A stretch of 55,190 nucleotides of DNA from an uncultured Clostridia bacterium (GTDB lineage Bacteria; Bacillota; Clostridia; Oscillospirales; Ruminococcaceae), in contig CANRKB010000011.1 in assembly GCA_947631115.1 (NCBI GenBank), positions 1-55,190 of the forward strand, in the 5' to 3' direction. The translations under genes and the position numbers were made by a program. Of the stretch, positions 1 through 6,955 are shown piece after piece (the first letter of the stretch is position 1; every line of letters starts with the position of its first letter). Under the pieces are notes generated by a model. The model worked only from the letters and a program-made list of their open reading frames with translations, made no database searches and was not told where the DNA came from.

Positions 1-570
1 GGAGAACTTATGGGAACCGAACCGGGACTTGCGGTCATCGAATGTTCGGGGGTTGGATACGCCTGCCGCACGACGGCGAATACCCTTTCAAAGATCCGAG
101 ACAAAAAAGAGGTCGTTTTGTATGCCTATCTTCATCTGACGGAAAATGCGGCGGATCTTTTCGGATTTGCGGACAAATCGGAGCTTTCGTGTTTTAAACA
201 GCTCATCTCCGTTTCGGGAGTGGGTCCCAAAGCCGCGCTTTCAATCCTTTCCGACTTGACGCCGACAGAGCTTGCGCTGTGTATTGCCACGGGCGACAGC
301 AAGACGCTTACTCATTCGCCGGGTATCGGACCCAAGATAGCGCAAAGGATAGTTCTTGAACTTAAAGATAAAATTGCAAAAGACGAGAGATTTTCTTCCG
401 CGGATATTGCGGGCGTATCAAAGGCAGGCTCCAATAATGTTGCGGAGGCAATGGAAGCCCTCGCTGTACTTGGATTTCTGCCCTCGCAGATAAACGCGGC
501 GCTTATGGGGGCAGACCCCAATGCTTCCGTTGAAGACCTTATTAAACTTGCACTTAAAAATCTTGCCTAA
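1..570 (+). CDS. ruvA: Holliday junction branch migration protein RuvA (5' partial)
   Basis: RuvA is the tetrameric DNA-binding subunit that holds the four-way junction while RuvB hexamers pump DNA through it. The visible reading frame is open from base 1. Alignment by eye with the family (beta-barrel motif LAVIECSGVGYACRTT) shows that roughly the first eight residues lie before the window, so the ATG at 10 is probably internal. Domain I (OB fold) is followed by the helix-hairpin-helix pair (VSGVGPKAAL and SPGIGPKIAQRI) and the C-terminal RuvB-contacting domain III (EAMEALAVLGF). The end is intact. ruvB follows after one intervening gene on the same strand, so the two are probably co-transcribed. 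Confidence 0.95.
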   Translation, partial: GELMGTEPGLAVIECSGVGYACRTTANTLSKIRDKKEVVLYAYLHLTENAADLFGFADKSELSCFKQLISVSGVGPKAALSILSDLTPTELALCIATGDSKTLTHSPGIGPKIAQRIVLELKDKIAKDERFSSADIAGVSKAGSNNVAEAMEALAVLGFLPSQINAALMGADPNASVEDLIKLALKNLA

Positions 571-604
571 TAAAAATTAAAATTTTCGGAAAGGAGGATT
601 TTTC

Positions 605-1513
605 TTGAACAACAATAATAACAACGGCAACCGCGTAACAGTAAATGTCGCGGGTATGTGTCTGGGCATTATGATAGGGATAACCGCGGCAGGCGTTATG
701 TTTGAATATCAGGACATAATGCCTCTTCTGATAGTATTGGCGGTAAGCGGACCTTGTTATCTTGCGATTGTTCTTATACAGGAATTTCTCCAGCCGTATC
801 TTAAGCGAAGAGAAGCCGCATTAAAGGCTCTGGGAAAGGACGGCATAAAAATAATGCGGCACGACTATGCCGCAAAGCTTGCGTATAAAGGCATTTATGC
901 ATTGTTCAAGGGAAAATATCCCGACGCCGAGGATTATTTGCAAAAGGCTCTGGCAAACTCCACTATAAGGCAAAATCAGAAATTCTGTTTAGAATGGCTT
1001 GTAAAGCTTTATGAAGCTAAGCAGGACAACGCAAAGCTCATGTGGTGCTTCAGAAAAGCCGCCGAGTATACTCCCGACGACGCGGGAACGCAGTCGAGAC
1101 TCGGTCATGCGTATCTAACCGAGGGCGACCTCGACAGAGCGGAATACTGTTTTAACGAAGCGCTTAAATACAGCGCAAACGACGGTTATCCTTATTACAG
1201 TCTGGTGAGGATAGCACTTATAAGGGGCGACTATGACAAAGCCCACGAACTACTTGAAACGCTTATGAAAGTAAACGGAAATCACCCGCTGGCTCACGCG
1301 GAATATGCGAGCTATTATGCAATGACGGGCGACCGCGAAAAAGCGCAGGAAGAATGTAAAAAAGCGCAGATATGCGGATATAAAGACCCCGAAGAGCTTA
1401 ACCGCAGGATAAAGGCAATACTGAGCTTTGAAGAAACGGAATTCAGCGGCGAAGATCTGCCGAAACTGTATTACAGGAGAATTGAAAACAAGGGCGGTGA
1501 GAAAAATGCTTGA
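605..1513 (+). CDS. Membrane-anchored tetratricopeptide-repeat protein
   Basis: A 302-residue protein starting at a TTG with a strong Shine-Dalgarno (AAAGGAGG) just upstream. Residues about 13-60 contain two hydrophobic segments separated by a short polar turn, so the N-terminus is probably a membrane hairpin. From about residue 95 onward there are TPR-like helical pairs (for example [27 protein letters not shown] and [25 protein letters not shown]), which are protein-interaction scaffolds. It lies between ruvA and ruvB and its last 8 bases overlap the start of ruvB, which suggests translational coupling. No specific family name is recognised and the partner is unknown. A link to recombination would rest only on position. 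Confidence 0.8.
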   Translation: MNNNNNNGNRVTVNVAGMCLGIMIGITAAGVMFEYQDIMPLLIVLAVSGPCYLAIVLIQEFLQPYLKRREAALKALGKDGIKIMRHDYAAKLAYKGIYALFKGKYPDAEDYLQKALANSTIRQNQKFCLEWLVKLYEAKQDNAKLMWCFRKAAEYTPDDAGTQSRLGHAYLTEGDLDRAEYCFNEALKYSANDGYPYYSLVRIALIRGDYDKAHELLETLMKVNGNHPLAHAEYASYYAMTGDREKAQEECKKAQICGYKDPEELNRRIKAILSFEETEFSGEDLPKLYYRRIENKGGEKNA

Positions 1514-2564
1514 GATGTCAGACGATGAATTCAATTTCAGCGACAGAGTCGTAGAGTCGAGGGCTGTAGAAAGCGACAGAGACATGGAACTTACGCTTCG
1601 TCCTAAATCCTTGGCTGAATATATAGGACAAGACAAGGTAAAGGAAAACATGGCGGTCTATATCGAAGCCGCAAAAAAGCGCGGAGAATGTCTTGATCAT
1701 GTTCTTTTATACGGTCCGCCGGGACTCGGAAAGACAACGCTTTCCTGCATAATCGCAAACGAAATGGGAGTTAATATCCGCATAACTTCGGGCCCCGCGA
1801 TAGAAAAAGCGGGCGACCTTGCGGCGCTTTTGACAAACTTACAGCCGAACGACGTTTTATTTATCGACGAGATACACCGCCTTTCAAGACAGGTAGAAGA
1901 AGTCCTCTACCCCGCTATGGAAGATTATGCGCTGGATATTGTTATGGGAAACGGGCCAGCGGCGCGCTCCATTAGAATCGACCTTCCTCATTTTACTCTT
2001 ATCGGAGCTACGACGCGTTCGGGTCAGCTTTCCGCGCCTCTTCGCGACAGATTCGGCGTTGTTCAGAGGCTTGAGCTTTATACTCCCGAACAGCTCTGCG
2101 ATATTGTTCAGCGTTCGGCTGTTATCTTAGGAATACCGTGCATGAAAGACGGCGCACTTGAAATAGCGAGGCGTTCGAGAGGCACTCCGCGAATTGCAAA
2201 CCGCCTGCTTAAACGCGTTAGAGATTTCGCCGAGGTCATAGGAAACGGAAAGATAACGCGCGAAATAGCGGACACTGCCCTGAAAAAGTTAGAGGTGGAC
2301 GCGCTGGGGCTGGACAGTCTGGACAGAAATTTTCTCGAAATGATAATCAAAGGCTATAACGGAGGACCCGTCGGTCTTTCAACTCTTGCTTCGGCGCTGA
2401 ATGAAGAAGCGGTAACGCTCGAAGACGTCTGCGAGCCTTATCTTATGCAACTCGGATTTGTTGCGAAAACTCCGAGAGGAAGAATAGCGACTGCGCTTGC
2501 ATATAAGCACCTCGGAATTGCATTTAACGGCGACGACGGTCAGCAAACTCTCGAAGATAATTAA
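1506..2564 (+). CDS. ruvB: Holliday junction branch migration helicase RuvB
   Basis: RuvB is the AAA+ motor that drives branch migration of RuvA-bound Holliday junctions. The 352-residue product has Walker [10 protein letters not shown] (about residues 70-78), the Walker B/DEIHR segment, sensor motif GATTRSG, arginine-finger region RDRFG and the C-terminal winged helix ([13 protein letters not shown]...RGR). The start chosen is the ATG at 1506 (MLEMSDDEF), matching the normal family N-terminus. The reading frame is open further upstream, but only inside the preceding gene. It overlaps the TPR gene by 8 bases. Length and all motifs are typical. Confidence 0.97.
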   Translation: MLEMSDDEFNFSDRVVESRAVESDRDMELTLRPKSLAEYIGQDKVKENMAVYIEAAKKRGECLDHVLLYGPPGLGKTTLSCIIANEMGVNIRITSGPAIEKAGDLAALLTNLQPNDVLFIDEIHRLSRQVEEVLYPAMEDYALDIVMGNGPAARSIRIDLPHFTLIGATTRSGQLSAPLRDRFGVVQRLELYTPEQLCDIVQRSAVILGIPCMKDGALEIARRSRGTPRIANRLLKRVRDFAEVIGNGKITREIADTALKKLEVDALGLDSLDRNFLEMIIKGYNGGPVGLSTLASALNEEAVTLEDVCEPYLMQLGFVAKTPRGRIATALAYKHLGIAFNGDDGQQTLEDN

Positions 2565-2582
2565 GCTGTTTTTATAAGGACA

Positions 2583-2636
2583 ATGAACGAGGACAATTGT
2601 TACAGGACGGGGTGGTTTTACGGCAAGCTCTGTTGA
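2583..2636 (+). CDS. Possible 17-codon leader ORF upstream of dprA
   Basis: An ATG at 2583 sits 4 nt after an AAGGA-type ribosome binding site (about 2576-2580). It opens a 17-codon frame (begins MNEDNCYRTG) that ends with TGA one base before the GTG proposed as the dprA start. dprA itself has no good ribosome binding site, so this short frame may serve to load ribosomes onto it. No homology is recognised. A chance ORF or an old dprA N-terminus shifted out of frame are alternatives. Confidence 0.35.
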   Translation: MNEDNCYRTGWFYGKLC

Positions 2637-2637
2637 A

Positions 2638-3531
2638 GTGTGGATATGGCTGCTTATAGTTATGCAGCCGTACAACCGAAAGACGCTGGAAATTCTCGAA
2701 CAATTTGACTATAACGCTGAAAAAGCCGCCGCGGCTATACGCGACGGCAACGTGCCGCTTACCGATGATGAAAAGAAACGCGCAGCAGAAACACGAAACG
2801 GCTCTGTACGCGAAGTATTGGACATCTGCAGCAAAAACGGCATAAGGATGATCACTCTCGACGACAGCGAATATCCTATGCTTCTGAAGAACATTGATAA
2901 TCCGCCGATAGTGTTATTCTGCGCGGGAGATCTAAGCGGGCTTGATAGTGCAATTACAGTTTCCGCAGTCGGCACAAGAAATGCTTCAAACTACAGCATT
3001 TCCGTCACAAGGCGCATTATTTCCCGGCTTTCAAGAGTAGGCGCGATAATTACGAGCGGACTTGCGGTAGGGATAGACTACGAAGTCCACCGGACCTGCA
3101 TTAACAACGGCGGGAGAACTGTAGGCGTGTTGGGCTGCGGCATTATGGTAAATTATCCCGCAGGCAATGCGCAACTGAAGCGTGATATAATAAAATGCGG
3201 CGGCGCTGTAATAAGCGAGCTTTTGCCTTATACAAAGCCGTCCGCCGATTATTTCAAGTACAGAAACCGCATTATCTCTGGCTTATCCAAAGGAACTCTC
3301 ATTATTGAAGCCGATGAAAAAAGCGGAGCTCTTATTACAGCAAATCATGCCTGCGAACAAGACAGAGAGGTGTTTTATATTCCTCCGCACGACATATTGT
3401 CGCCGCGTTTTATGGGAGTAGCGCCGCTCGGACGCGACGGAGCAACGCCCGTTTTCAACTATCTTGACATTTTGTACCCTCTGCTAAGCAACGAAGAATA
3501 TGAAAAAATACAGGAGTACTTAAAACATTAG
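2638..3531 (+). CDS. dprA: DNA-processing protein DprA/Smf, short form
   Basis: DprA binds single-stranded DNA entering during transformation and loads RecA; many non-competent bacteria also keep it. The Rossmann-like core is visible: GTRNASNYSI (usual GSRxxSxYG), SGLAVGIDYEVH, GCGIMVNYP, SELLPYTKPSADYFKYRNRIISGLS and SGALITANHACEQDREVFYIP. The N-terminal helical region resembles the SAM-like part. At 297 residues it lacks the C-terminal winged-helix domain of ~360-residue homologues. The GTG at 2638 is poorly supported by any Shine-Dalgarno and may rely on coupling to a short upstream ORF (2583-2636). The next in-frame ATG (2662) would trim the first helix. Confidence 0.85.
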   Translation: MWIWLLIVMQPYNRKTLEILEQFDYNAEKAAAAIRDGNVPLTDDEKKRAAETRNGSVREVLDICSKNGIRMITLDDSEYPMLLKNIDNPPIVLFCAGDLSGLDSAITVSAVGTRNASNYSISVTRRIISRLSRVGAIITSGLAVGIDYEVHRTCINNGGRTVGVLGCGIMVNYPAGNAQLKRDIIKCGGAVISELLPYTKPSADYFKYRNRIISGLSKGTLIIEADEKSGALITANHACEQDREVFYIPPHDILSPRFMGVAPLGRDGATPVFNYLDILYPLLSNEEYEKIQEYLKH

Positions 3532-3725
3532 TTTTGTTTGTAAAAATATTCATCAAACTCGGAGGCTGTTTCAGTCTCCCTTCCTTTTTTGGACGTTTCG
3601 TCAATTTTCTCGTCTAATCCCTTTAAAGCCGCAAATGACATAAATTGTGCGGCTCTGTCGTCTTCAGGCATCGGATCTTCGGGCTTCGGACAGAAACTCT
3701 TTATTATATCTTCATTTTTCGCCAT
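3528..3725 (-). CDS. Small YolD-like/DRAAQF-motif protein
   Basis: A 65-residue acidic protein with the segment DDRAAQFMSFAALKGLDEKIDE. The pattern D-R-A-x-Q-F-x-x-F-A-A-L-x-G is typical of small clostridial YolD-like proteins, often encoded beside Y-family DNA polymerases. No polymerase gene is adjacent here. Its 3' end overlaps the end of the convergent dprA gene by 4 bases. An AAAGGAG lies about 13 bases before the ATG, which is a long but usable spacing. The function is unknown; a DNA-damage role is inferred from the family only. Confidence 0.6.
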   Translation of the reverse strand: MAKNEDIIKSFCPKPEDPMPEDDRAAQFMSFAALKGLDEKIDETSKKGRETETASEFDEYFYKQN

Positions 3726-3949
3726 ATTTCTCTCACATCTCCTTTATTTAGCCTAAAATTGCTGTTAAAATATAAATTTCGTCAATATGTATAATTTTCG
3801 GCGTAATTTTTCTACTTCTGTTTTATTCGATTTTAGAACGGCATTTTTTCTCATGAAAATGCCCCTACAAGCCGATTATATCACATTTTCGTAAAAAAAT
3901 CAACTGTATATCGGTTTAAAATGAACGGCAAAATAATGAAAAAAATGTA
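3726..3949. other. AT-rich intergenic region, mostly featureless
   Basis: No gene is seen in this stretch between the divergent small YolD-like gene and nrdD. It contains an 8-bp inverted repeat (GGCATTTT at 3840-3847 with AAAATGCC at 3855-3862), which could be a relic terminator or a small repeat. I could not find a convincing promoter for the leftward gene. Confidence 0.4.
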
Positions 3950-3978
3950 TTGACAAAAAAGATAAAATACTATATAAT
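3950..3978 (+). promoter_or_regulatory. Sigma-A promoter of nrdDG
   Basis: TTGACA at 3950-3955 and TATAAT at 3973-3978 with exactly 17 bp between them, which is a consensus vegetative promoter. Transcription would start near 3985, so the upstream in-frame ATG at 3985 is unlikely to be used for translation. Confidence 0.9.
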
Positions 3979-4013
3979 AAGCATATGCACGATTTTTTTA
4001 CAAGATATTGTGT
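3967..4013 (+). promoter_or_regulatory. Pair of NrdR-box-like operators
   Basis: Two sites resemble the NrdR consensus acaCwATATaTwGtgt. The distal one at 3967-3982 overlaps the -10 element. The proximal one at 3998-4013 (ends ATATTGTGT) is the better match. They are 31 bp apart, which is three helical turns and the spacing known for NrdR box pairs. NrdR is the (d)ATP-sensing repressor of ribonucleotide reductase genes, so repression of nrdDG by NrdR is predicted. No nrdR gene is in the window. Confidence 0.7.
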
Positions 4014-4041
4014 TAAAGACTATTTAAGGAGAGTATCGGGA

Positions 4042-6297
4042 ATGTCAATGATAACAATGATAAAAAAGCGCGACGGACGTGAAGCGCCGTTCAATATCGA
4101 AAAAATTGCCAAGGCAATTTACAAAGCCGCAGAATCTGTCGGCGGACGCGATTATGCCGAAGCAATGGATCTTGCGGACAAAGTCTGCCAGCAGCTTTCA
4201 GAGAGTATTATCGGACGTAATCCCTCTGTCGAAGAGGTTCAGGATATGGTCGAAAAAGTCCTCATAGAAACAGGACACGCAAAGACCGCAAAAGCGTTTA
4301 TTCTCTACCGCGCCGAGCGCACAAGAGCGCGTGAAATGAATACTCAGCTCATGAAGACCTATGAAAATCTGACCTTTAAATCGGCGGGCGATTTCGACCT
4401 GAAGCGCGAAAACGCAAATATCGACGGCGACACCGCGATGGGTACGATGCTGAAATACGGAAGCGAGGGCGCAAAGCAATTCAACGAGCTTTATGTTCTC
4501 GACAAGGATCATTCCGAGGCGCATATTAACGGAGATATTCACATTCACGATCTTGACTTTCTGACGCTTACGACGACCTGCTGTCAGATAGATCTGCAAA
4601 AACTTTTCCACAACGGCTTTTCTACAGGACACGGATTTTTGCGCGAGCCGAACGATATTTCGAGTTACGCGGCGCTTGCGTGCATCGCTATCCAGTCAAA
4701 CCAAAACGACCAGCACGGCGGTCAGAGCGTCCCGAATTTCGATTATGCAATGGCGGACGGTATCAGAAAGACTTTCCGCAGGCTCTATACCGCAAACCTT
4801 ATAAAAGGCGTATGGTATACTTTAGGCGGGGATTACGGCGAGATCTCTCAGAAACTGAAAGACGTTGCGGACAAGATATTTGAGGAATACGGTCTTTGCC
4901 CGAAGCTCAACGACAACGACGACTACAAAGCAAAAGAATGGGAGCTTATCGCTTCGGAATACGGCGACAAGTTCTCGCAGTTACAGGACGAAGCTGAAAA
5001 GCTCGCGGAAGCGGAAACCGACAGAGCGACTTATCAGGCAATGGAAGCGCTTATTCACAACCTCAACACCATGAACAGCCGCGCGGGCGCTCAGAACCCG
5101 TTCTCCTCCATAAACTACGGTACGGATACTTCTCCCGAGGGAAGAATGATTATAAAGAACGTTCTTCTTGCGGCGGAAGCGGGTCTCGGAAACGGCGAAA
5201 CACCGATATTCCCCATTCATATATTTAAGGTCAAAGACGGCGTAAACTTCAACGAGGGCGAGCCTAACTACGATCTCTTTAAACTTGCTATACGCGTTTC
5301 TGCAAAGAGAATGTTCCCGAATTTCAGCTTTATTGACGCGCCGTTCAATCTCCAATATTACAAAGAGGGCGACTGCAACACCGAGATCGCCTATATGGGC
5401 TGCAGAACGAGAGTTATCGCCAATAATCACGACAAGTCGCGAGAGATAGTAACAGGACGCGGAAACCTTTCGTTTACGACAATAAATCTTCCGAGGCTCG
5501 GAATTGAGGCTCACGGCGATATAAACAAGTTCTACAAAGAACTCGACAAGATGATGGATATGGTCTTCCAGCAGCTTCTGGACAGACTTGCGATACAGTC
5601 GAGGAAGCATGTAAAGAACTATCCGTTCCTAATGGGTCAGGGCGTATGGATAGACAGCGAAACGCTTTCGGAGAACGACGAGGTCGGAGAGATACTTAAG
5701 CACGGAAGCCTTTCGACAGGATTTATAGGACTTGCGGAAACGCTTGTTGCCCTTATCGGAAAGCACCACGGAGAAAGCGAAGAGGCGCAGCAGCTCGGTC
5801 TGGAGATAATCACGCATATGCGCGAAAAGGCTGACAGAAAGGGCAAGGAAACGGGTCTTAACTTTACGCTTCTCGCGACGCCCGCAGAGGGTCTTTCGGG
5901 ACGCTTTATCGCAATCGACAAAAAGCGCTATGGAATTATCCCGGGAATTACAGACAAGGATTTCTACACAAACTCTTTCCATGTTCCCGTTTACTACAAC
6001 ATCAGCGCGTTTAAGAAAATCAGGCTCGAAGCTCCCTATCACGCGCTTACAAACGGCGGTCACATTAGCTATGTTGAACTTGACGGAGATCCGCTGAAAA
6101 ACCTCGACGCATTTGAAAAGATAGTTCGCTTTATGAAAGAACAGGGTATCGGCTACGGCGCGATAAATCACCCGATCGACCGCGACCCTTGCTGCGGATT
6201 TACGGGAATAATCGACGACGAATGTCCAAACTGTCACCGCAAGGACAGCGAAGTTATAATCGACAGAGTTGAACGCCCGAGGAGATTTATGCTGTAA
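4042..6297 (+). CDS. nrdD: Anaerobic ribonucleoside-triphosphate reductase NrdD, lacking the glycyl-radical C-terminus
   Basis: Class III ribonucleotide reductase makes dNTPs without oxygen, using a glycyl radical installed by NrdG. The start is the ATG at 4042, preceded by AAGGAG at 4026-4031; the ATG at 3985 lies at the transcription start. The N-terminus is an ATP-cone (IKKRDGREAPFNIEKIAKAIYKAA), followed by the ten-stranded barrel core (NSRAGAQNPFSSINYGTD, YMGCRTRV) and the zinc-site region DPCCGFTGIIDDECPNC near residues 716-735. In relatives this is followed by RIRRITGYL, containing the radical glycine, and a further ~25-30 residues. Here the protein ends RVERPRRFML, so that glycine and the tail are missing. 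None of the three downstream frames restores them. nrdG follows on the same strand. Confidence 0.9.
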   Translation: MSMITMIKKRDGREAPFNIEKIAKAIYKAAESVGGRDYAEAMDLADKVCQQLSESIIGRNPSVEEVQDMVEKVLIETGHAKTAKAFILYRAERTRAREMNTQLMKTYENLTFKSAGDFDLKRENANIDGDTAMGTMLKYGSEGAKQFNELYVLDKDHSEAHINGDIHIHDLDFLTLTTTCCQIDLQKLFHNGFSTGHGFLREPNDISSYAALACIAIQSNQNDQHGGQSVPNFDYAMADGIRKTFRRLYTANLIKGVWYTLGGDYGEISQKLKDVADKIFEEYGLCPKLNDNDDYKAKEWELIASEYGDKFSQLQDEAEKLAEAETDRATYQAMEALIHNLNTMNSRAGAQNPFSSINYGTDTSPEGRMIIKNVLLAAEAGLGNGETPIFPIHIFKVKDGVNFNEGEPNYDLFKLAIRVSAKRMFPNFSFIDAPFNLQYYKEGDCNTEIAYMGCRTRVIANNHDKSREIVTGRGNLSFTTINLPRLGIEAHGDINKFYKELDKMMDMVFQQLLDRLAIQSRKHVKNYPFLMGQGVWIDSETLSENDEVGEILKHGSLSTGFIGLAETLVALIGKHHGESEEAQQLGLEIITHMREKADRKGKETGLNFTLLATPAEGLSGRFIAIDKKRYGIIPGITDKDFYTNSFHVPVYYNISAFKKIRLEAPYHALTNGGHISYVELDGDPLKNLDAFEKIVRFMKEQGIGYGAINHPIDRDPCCGFTGIIDDECPNCHRKDSEVIIDRVERPRRFML

Positions 6298-6355
6298 TTA
6301 GCCGTTAAATCGAAATGCCGGTTATTCCGATTTGTGACTGAATATAATAAACAAA

Positions 6356-6401
6356 GCACCGCGCTTTAAATCGGCTGAATATGTCGTAAAGAGCGCGGTG
6401 C
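6356..6401 (+). repeat. Strong hairpin between nrdD and nrdG
   Basis: Arms 6356-6367 and 6390-6401 form a 12-bp stem (GCACCGCGC pairs with GCGCGGTGC, then three A/T-rich pairs including one wobble) around a 22-nt loop. No U-run follows, so this is not an ordinary terminator. It may be an RNA processing or stability element that separates nrdD and nrdG expression. Confidence 0.7.
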
Positions 6402-6430
6402 AGAAGTCAAAAGGCAAAAACGGAGGAAGT

Positions 6431-6937
6431 ATGGAAATAAGGATAGCGGGGACTGTAAGCGAGTCGATAGTCGACGGTCCGGGGCTTAGGTATGTCGTGT
6501 TTACGCAGGGCTGCCCGCACAACTGCGAGGGTTGTCAGAATCCCGAAACTCACGATTTTTCGGGAGGAAAAACTGTAGACACGGACTTGCTTTATAAAGA
6601 GTGTACGGAAGACCCGCTTCAGGAGGGCGTAACTTTTTCAGGCGGAGAGCCGTTTTGCCAGGCGGAAGCACTGTATGAGCTTGGAAAAAGGCTGAAAGAC
6701 GACGGTTATCATCTGATGTGTTATACGGGCTGGACGTTTGAAGAGCTGCAAAAAAAGAGCGAAAAAGAGGAATTTGTAAAGAAACTTTTAGGTATAACGG
6801 ACATTCTTGTCGACGGAAGATTTATGATAGAAAAGCGCTCTCTGGCGCTTAAATTCAGAGGCAGCGAAAATCAAAGGCTTATCGACGTACAGCAAAGTCT
6901 GAAAGTCGGTCATGCCGTTTTGGCGGAGAATATCTGA
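6431..6937 (+). CDS. nrdG: Anaerobic ribonucleotide reductase activating protein NrdG
   Basis: NrdG is a small radical-SAM enzyme that abstracts a hydrogen from the active glycine of NrdD. The 168-residue product carries the CxxxCxxC cluster motif (C28, C32, C35 in TQGCPHNCEGCQNP), the GGEP motif (VTFSGGEPF) and the usual DGxF segment (LVDGRFM). The start is the ATG at 6431 with GGAGG at 6422-6426; the frame is open further upstream but has no supporting site there. It lies 133 bp after nrdD behind a strong hairpin. The enzyme looks complete, in contrast to its substrate protein here. Confidence 0.93.
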   Translation: MEIRIAGTVSESIVDGPGLRYVVFTQGCPHNCEGCQNPETHDFSGGKTVDTDLLYKECTEDPLQEGVTFSGGEPFCQAEALYELGKRLKDDGYHLMCYTGWTFEELQKKSEKEEFVKKLLGITDILVDGRFMIEKRSLALKFRGSENQRLIDVQQSLKVGHAVLAENI

Positions 6938-6955
6938 AAATTTTTGGGAGAAAAT

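Noticed and set aside
3840-3862. 8-bp inverted repeat as a terminator for dprA or the small YolD-like gene
   Set aside because: It lies upstream of the leftward gene and more than 300 bp after dprA, with no gene ending next to it.
3985-4041. Upstream in-frame ATG of nrdD at 3985
   Set aside because: It coincides with the predicted transcription start and an operator, has no ribosome site, and homologues begin near the ATG at 4042.
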